This document shows, piece by piece, positions 58,968-64,000 of a DNA stretch of 64,000 bases; the first letter of the stretch is position 1; each line of letters opens with the position of its first letter. A program made the translations under genes and the position numbers. The stretch is taken from positions 16,147,539-16,211,538 of the forward strand of contig NC_069118.1 in NCBI RefSeq assembly GCF_025612915.1, written 5' to 3'. The notes under the pieces are model-generated. The model did no database searches, was not told where the DNA came from, and worked only from the letters and a program-made list of their open reading frames with translations. The DNA is from Magallana angulata (Eukaryota; Mollusca; Bivalvia; Ostreida; Ostreidae).

Positions 58968-61833
58968 ATGGCAGCTAAAGTTATCCCATGTGGACCTTAT
59001 CCAGAATGTAATATGACTTTGATGTTGTTTTCTAATGTTTTAAATGCGGCAGAAGTACGGAAATGTGTCATGGGGGGAGAATTTGAAGCAGCCCTTCTGA
59101 AAACGTCAATGGTATTACACTCTGACTTAACTAATATAATGATATTCCTTTGCTTTTCAGCCCTGAATCATTGTAATTGTTTGCAAGTCTTTATCATTTT
59201 GTGAAAAAACTAATATACGGGTAATATTGCCTTCTAACAACTACATGTATAGTCTCTGTACGTACATCAAAGACTTTATACTGCTTTGACACATATCAAT
59301 CAAACTATACTGACTTATTCACAGCATTAAATGCACCCAATAATGAGAGAAACTGCACATTATCAACATAACAAAAGACTCGGTCTGTCCCAGGTTCATT
59401 TCATCTAAGGCACTTTTAGCTCACTGAGATGAAGTCGGGGAACTTATGTTATACCCCCAGCGTTGGCGTCCAGACCTGGTTAAAATTTTTGTTGCAGGTC
59501 CTGTATGGTTGATGCATCTTGACCTACTTATGGACTTGAAAGACTTGGATGCTGAATCTGGGTCTCAAATTTCAGATGCTGGAGGAGTTTATGGTTTTTG
59601 GAGCAGTGCCCTTTGATAGCCATTTCTAAGTTCCTACTGTTCTTAACTTCACCAAACTTGCATGGAGGATGCGTCTTATGATACTGATGCACCAAAGGGG
59701 GTTTAGGTTTGTAGATCTGGTAAAAGTTTTTGGAACAGATGCCCTGTGATGATTATATCTTACATGTAGTTATAGATGATCCTAACTTCACTAAACTTGC
59801 ATGGATGATGTGTCTTATGATAATGATGTACCTGACAGGCTTGAATGCTGAATCTGAGCCGTAGGTTCGGGATGATGGATGAGGTTTAGTTTTTTGGAAC
59901 AGGTCTCATATTTAATAGATATTAATAGAACTATTTCAAACTTGCAGGGTTGATTTAACTATAATGTATGGATGGTGCATTTTATGATACTGATGCACCT
60001 GACTGGCTTGAATGCTGAATCTGAGCCATAGGTTTTGGATGCTGGAGGGGTTTAAATATTTTAGAGCTGGTTAAGTAGTGCAAAAGTACATAAATATTCA
60101 TGTATTGAACATCTTGATATTGACATTTTTTTTTTCTGTGACTGTTTTTCTAATATTTATGTTTATTATAAAATATTTGTTTATGTCATTTATATTAGAT
60201 TTTAGAACCATTCCAAGTAATTGTGGCTGCAAACAGAGCAATTCATCTACACAGAATAAAGAAGATGATGACCAAAAATGTACACTCAGAAGTCTTGTTT
60301 AGTCTCTCCCCTAGCAAAAATGTGAGTTGAAAGAGTTCCACAATAAAAAAAAAAGTTTTCAATATGTGAATGAATATAAAGCTATTTTGTATGAATAGGA
60401 ATTGACCAAAACTGAAAGAAAAAAAAACTTAAAAATGCTTGCCTGATAGAAAAAAAGGCATGAGCCTTAAGAGTTAATAAGGTATGCAAACACAATGTAC
60501 ATGTAGATTTTGTATATGTGTACTTTGGGCACACCAAACCTCTTGAATTTTGCTAAATTCACAGAACATGAGACAGCTAGTATAAACAAAGGCTTGTGAG
60601 GAGGTAGTTTTTGTAGAATTTTAAAGCAGTTCATTCTTTATCTATGTATGTTTTGAATAGATTTCAGACTCCTTTCGAAAGTTTGGGCTTGCTGACAATG
60701 AGACGTCCATGTTTGTTGTGATTGTCAATGATACCGATGGTTCCACTTGTCAAGCAGTCATCGACCGGGTCAAAGGTCAACTCGCAGATATTACTGATGT
60801 GGGAAAATATTCAGATCTACCAACAATTCAAAAAGTGAGATATCTAACTTCTTTGTATAATATGGGTGGGTTAAGTTAAGGAATAAGAAATCAATCTTTC
60901 GATTATTTTGAGGTGATTAAATACGGTCGGGTGTGATCAAATCCAATAAAGCCCGAAGGGCTCTATGATAGAGTTTATCACCCCAACCATATTTGATCAC
61001 CTCATAATATTTAAAGAATGATTTCTCATTAAATACTTATATTCATGTAATTTTCAGAATTTTTTTGAATTAATATTAAAGGGGAAGGAAACTAAAAATG
61101 TGTTGTACAATAAATCAATCAATTATCCATCTACTATAATTATTAATCATATTTATTTTCATTAAAAACCCTTAGGCTGGAACAATTGATAAATCAAGAA
61201 AAATCACTCCCTTAATTTGAATTTCCCACTAGCTGTACAGTAGTTTACTTCATAATGCAGTTATTAATTCAAATATGAAAATAAATGGATAAAACATTTG
61301 TGCCAGAAACAATGAACAATCTGTATTATCACAGGCACCTAATATTTTAGTATTTTTTTTTTTTTTTTATAAAAAATCAATTGTTCTCTTTAACTTATAT
61401 TAATTACACGTTAGGGGGTTACCATTTTACCATAGGAAAAATATCATATTTTCAGGTGCCTGTGATTCTCATATATTTTATACTAGCCAAACAACCATTA
61501 ATTGATTTCACAATCTTACATCTTAAGAAAAATAATAAGAAATTTTGTACATGTAAATTAGCATAAAACTTGCTTAACAAAATTTTACCTTCTAGCTATG
61601 CATATAAAGGCTTAAGCTGAGTGAAAATGCTTAGATTATTTTAGACTTATATTGGCTTTATGAAATGATATGATTACCGGTAGTTAAGCCCAAATGATGC
61701 ATAGATTTTTCATTGGATGATTCAAAACCTTTTTTTCCAGGTATACAAAATTTCTGAGACAGAGCTGTCAGTGTGCAATGCAGTTGATGCAGTAGTGTCC
61801 AGAATATCAAGCAAAGATATTGTCACAGTGTGA
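58968..61833 (+). CDS. TPRKB: TPRKB, Cgi121 subunit of the KEOPS/EKC complex (177 aa)
   Basis: Binds the kinase subunit PRPK/TP53RK (Bud32) in KEOPS, which makes the t6A37 modification of tRNAs, and is thought to help tRNA recruitment. Four coding exons: 58968-59111, 60199-60321, 60661-60834, 61741-61833, all joining in phase 0, giving 177 residues against 175 in human. Conserved blocks are PECNMTLMLFSNVLNAAEVR, LEPFQVIVAANRAIHL, SEVLFSLSPSKN, SDSFRKFGLADNETSMFVVI, and a C-terminal VYKISETELSVCNAVDAVVS ending SRISSKDIVTV. The start ATG (AAATAATGG) aligns with the family N-terminus. Intron 1 holds a decayed repeat array and intron 3 a foldback element. A poly(A) signal is 360 bp past the stop. 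Confidence 0.93.
59405..60080. repeat. Decayed satellite-bearing element in TPRKB intron 1
   Basis: The left end tttagctcactgagatgaag..cttatgttatacccccagcg is of a type common in bivalve interspersed repeats. It leads into about three diverged units of roughly 140 bp sharing aacttgcatgga.gatg.gtc, ttatgatactgatgcacc and cttgaatgctgaatctgag. Confidence 0.6.
60886..61025. mobile_element. Foldback element, ~50-bp arms
   Basis: agaaatcaatcttt..attttgaggtgatt and the complement of aatatttaaagaatgatttct/tgatcacctcat form the arms. The loop has an inner agcccgaagggct hairpin. It is in intron 3 of TPRKB, starting 52 bp past the exon 3 donor. Confidence 0.7.
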
Positions 61834-62190
61834 CACTGATTCATTGAGTAGATGCTGGAATGAATGAACATTACAATGTATTGAGGAGTTTTTAGACTTC
61901 AATCTTGTTTCTTCAAATATTCACAAAGGGATCTGTATTTAGGAGCTCTGTGTCCTTAAAAATGTGACTTTAATGAAGGTACTGACAACATTGAGGAAGA
62001 ATAAATTTTTCAGAATGGAATTAAGATTTTTCTTCAAGCTGAACATCATTTTATGAATATAATGTGTTTATCATCTAAAACATGTGTTCAGTTGTAATAT
62101 TATGTCTAGAGTTGTGTGCATATTCCTGCCTTGTAATGTATATTTACAAATGTTAAAATTGTCTTGTACCTCTGTCTAGATTTCATGGAA

Positions 62191-62196
62191 AATAAA
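62191..62196 (+). terminator. Poly(A) signal AATAAA
   Basis: Canonical hexamer about 360 bp downstream of the TPRKB stop, with a second overlapping one 6 bp on. Confidence 0.6.
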
Positions 62197-62219
62197 AATA
62201 AAAAACCCATCTATCATTC

Positions 62220-62967
62220 AGTATTCAATGTGGTGGTACAGTGTACTGGTATTAATAAATGCAATTTGAAAAAAATGTGATTTTATCATATTTTAATTAT
62301 ACATTGTTTTTTTTTTACTACGTACCATCCTTACATGTATACCGATAGATGGAATATCAGTGTGTGGTAAATAATACATTTTTTGAAAAAATCAGAAAGA
62401 ATGAAAAACTCTTTAAGTACTTCAACAGTTGGCATATAAAATTGTGAAATTTTTACAAAAGTCATCGCAATGTATGACAGAAAGCTTTAGTTAGGACGAC
62501 CATATTTAGATTTATTGGATTTTTGTTGTGGACTTTTAATCAAAATGATACGCATAAACCTTATAGGGTATATAATTAAAAAATTAATGTATTTAATATA
62601 TTTTTAGATATATATATATACCATGTTTTATGACAATTGCAAATTGAGAACCTAGTAAGTTGCAAGAACTTGTGTTCGAAACTTTTGTAAATTATATATG
62701 TACAGTAAAATATGTTCAAACCAAATATGTTTAGATAATTATAAGGGAAATTTGATAAATTTTACATAATTTGTATTATTTGACAGTCAGAGCATCACTG
62801 AATTTATAAAGTTATATGAATTAATTTTCCTCTTTATTTTGATTTGAGAAAAATGAAGAGTCGTGCTAAATAATTTTGAATTCAACGAAAAAAATGTCAG
62901 AAGCATTTTTTTTAAAAACGTTTTTTGATAAACAGTTCGACCTTTTTCATCTCTTGAAATAGTAGAA
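62220..62967. other. Intergenic region between TPRKB and the next gene
   Basis: AT-rich; no exon or repeat recognised. The promoter of the following gene should lie at its right end; no TATA box is obvious. Confidence 0.4.
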
Positions 62968-63110
62968 ATGAAAAGGAGTTGTACGAGTTATTTCCCCTTA
63001 TACAGAGCGCTTAGAAGGAAAGGAGGATTAGAATCACGCCGGTTTTCTATATCGAGCGACCAGGCCTGTAAATTAGAGGATGCCGAGAGAAAAACCATTC
63101 TGTTGACGAA
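62968..63110 (+). CDS. First exon of a probable mitochondrial protein (partial)
   Basis: An ATG opens 47 codons that end at a consensus donor (acgaa|gtaagt). The N-terminus is rich in Arg/Lys/Ser with no acidic residue for about 20 positions and ends in RRFSISS, a good match to a mitochondrial presequence cleavage site. After it comes CKLEDAERKTILLT. That segment resembles the 'L..EER..LL..L' start of pterin-4a-carbinolamine dehydratases (PCBD2 is mitochondrial), but the overlap is too short to decide. The gene continues beyond 64000. Confidence 0.5.
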
Positions 63111-64000
63111 GTAAGTGTTTTTTCCTATTTAAATGCAGTGTTGCATATGTTACAAATAATGAATCGATTGGATCTTATCATCTCAGCTTCATTGGTCTTG
63201 TCTGGCTCGAATTTCCTCGGAGCATTGTTCTTAACATGTATATCAATACACTATGCAAGCTATGTATTGATTGCACGCTGGGTGAATGCTAATTTATCTG
63301 TTTTCTGTCACATGTGATACAAGAAATAAATGCAACGGAATATGCAACTTGTGTAAAATGTGAAAACGAATGGTAGGTCATATTTTATCAGATTAAGTTT
63401 TACAAATGAGCTGTAATTACAGTTGGTAAATGGAACAAAAATAAAGCGTAAGGTATGAAAATGCCAAGAATTAAAGAAAATTTTGTTTTGCTTTGCAGTA
63501 GCAAAGCAGTAATATTACATGCCTTTGTTTTATTTTAATTGCAAAGATTTAGAGTAGTGTTAGGAAAATTTGGATAAATGTACAATTTATGTTTTAAAAT
63601 TGTTGATCATGCATGTTTGTAAATAATCTCAGCAAGAATTGTCTATAGATTAAAATATTTGTCTCTTCTGATAATGCCTTTTCTTGGAAGAGACATTGAT
63701 ACAAATTTTACATATTGATGAGTCTAATTGACTTCAGTTTGTAAACTGTATCATTCATCATCAATATACAACATGTAAATACAATCATTAACTATTAATA
63801 TGCAATATACATGATGTTTCCTATAATGTACAAATGCATGGTTTGATAAACAGACGTCTTCAGTTCAAATCACTGAAATCAAGCTAGACTGTTATACAAT
63901 TAAATGCAATGAATGACACAGTGAGTCACACACATTTAAAATAACAGCTGCTTGTTTTTCTATTCTCTTTTGAGAAGTGGACAGGCATAGCCTACATCCA
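63111..64000 (+). other. Intron of the partial gene
   Basis: Starts with the GTAAGT donor. No second exon is recognised before the window ends; AT-rich and unstructured. Confidence 0.4.

Overview
The window looks like nuclear DNA of a bivalve mollusc, most likely an oyster-type genome. The basis is AT-rich, intron-rich DNA with small exons, GT-AG splice sites, animal gene families, and a dense load of short palindromic and TIR elements plus satellite-bearing 'pearl'-type elements. Species is not resolved, and all family names come from reading the translations, not from database searches.

Layout. 1-558 carries a decayed tyrosine-recombinase fossil. 559-8700 has no gene I can support: microsatellites, a ~165-bp degenerate tandem array (3.1-4.0 kb) and several palindromic or TIR elements (6.27-7.56 kb). 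8703-22029 (+) is an 18-exon gene for a 1,091-residue protein with ankyrin repeats, a ZU5/UPA-like region and two death domains. Its last intron holds a 1.47-kb TIR element whose tandem units carry nuclear-receptor-type half sites. 22.8-23.3 kb is a repeat cluster with a hammerhead-like motif. 23603-24526 (-) is an intronless protein kinase. 25967-27331 (+) is a two-exon gene for a small acidic protein I do not recognise. Full matches to the RFX X-box lie at 25431 and 29277; the second is about 80 bp upstream of a short putative first exon (29102-29196, -).

30225-34498 (-) and 38551-41719 (-) are tandem paralogues of the PI-PLC X-domain (PLCXD) family with the same phase-1 intron. The first keeps most active-site positions and the second has lost them. 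The intron of the first holds a 2.6-kb pearl-like element with a higher-order repeat. 41.7-48.6 kb is gene-poor, and part may be the long 3' UTR of EIF4E3, which occupies 48609-52769 (-) in seven coding exons. 52.8-56.5 kb is repeat-rich: a duplicated foldback element, one copy with a second foldback nested in its loop, and a 1,056-bp mariner-type element with perfect TIRs. 56504-57712 (-) is a secreted leucine-rich-repeat protein. 58968-61833 (+) is TPRKB, the Cgi121 subunit of the KEOPS/EKC tRNA t6A complex, in four exons. 62968-63110 (+) looks like the first exon of a gene for a mitochondrial protein that runs past the window.

The genes do not form a pathway. They are independent eukaryotic units (death-fold signalling, kinase, phospholipase-like, cap binding, extracellular matrix or immune LRR, tRNA modification). 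The most unusual points are the double-death-domain ankyrin protein, the active/inactive PLCXD pair, the X-boxes around the kinase, acidic-protein and orphan-exon cluster, and the range of foldback elements.
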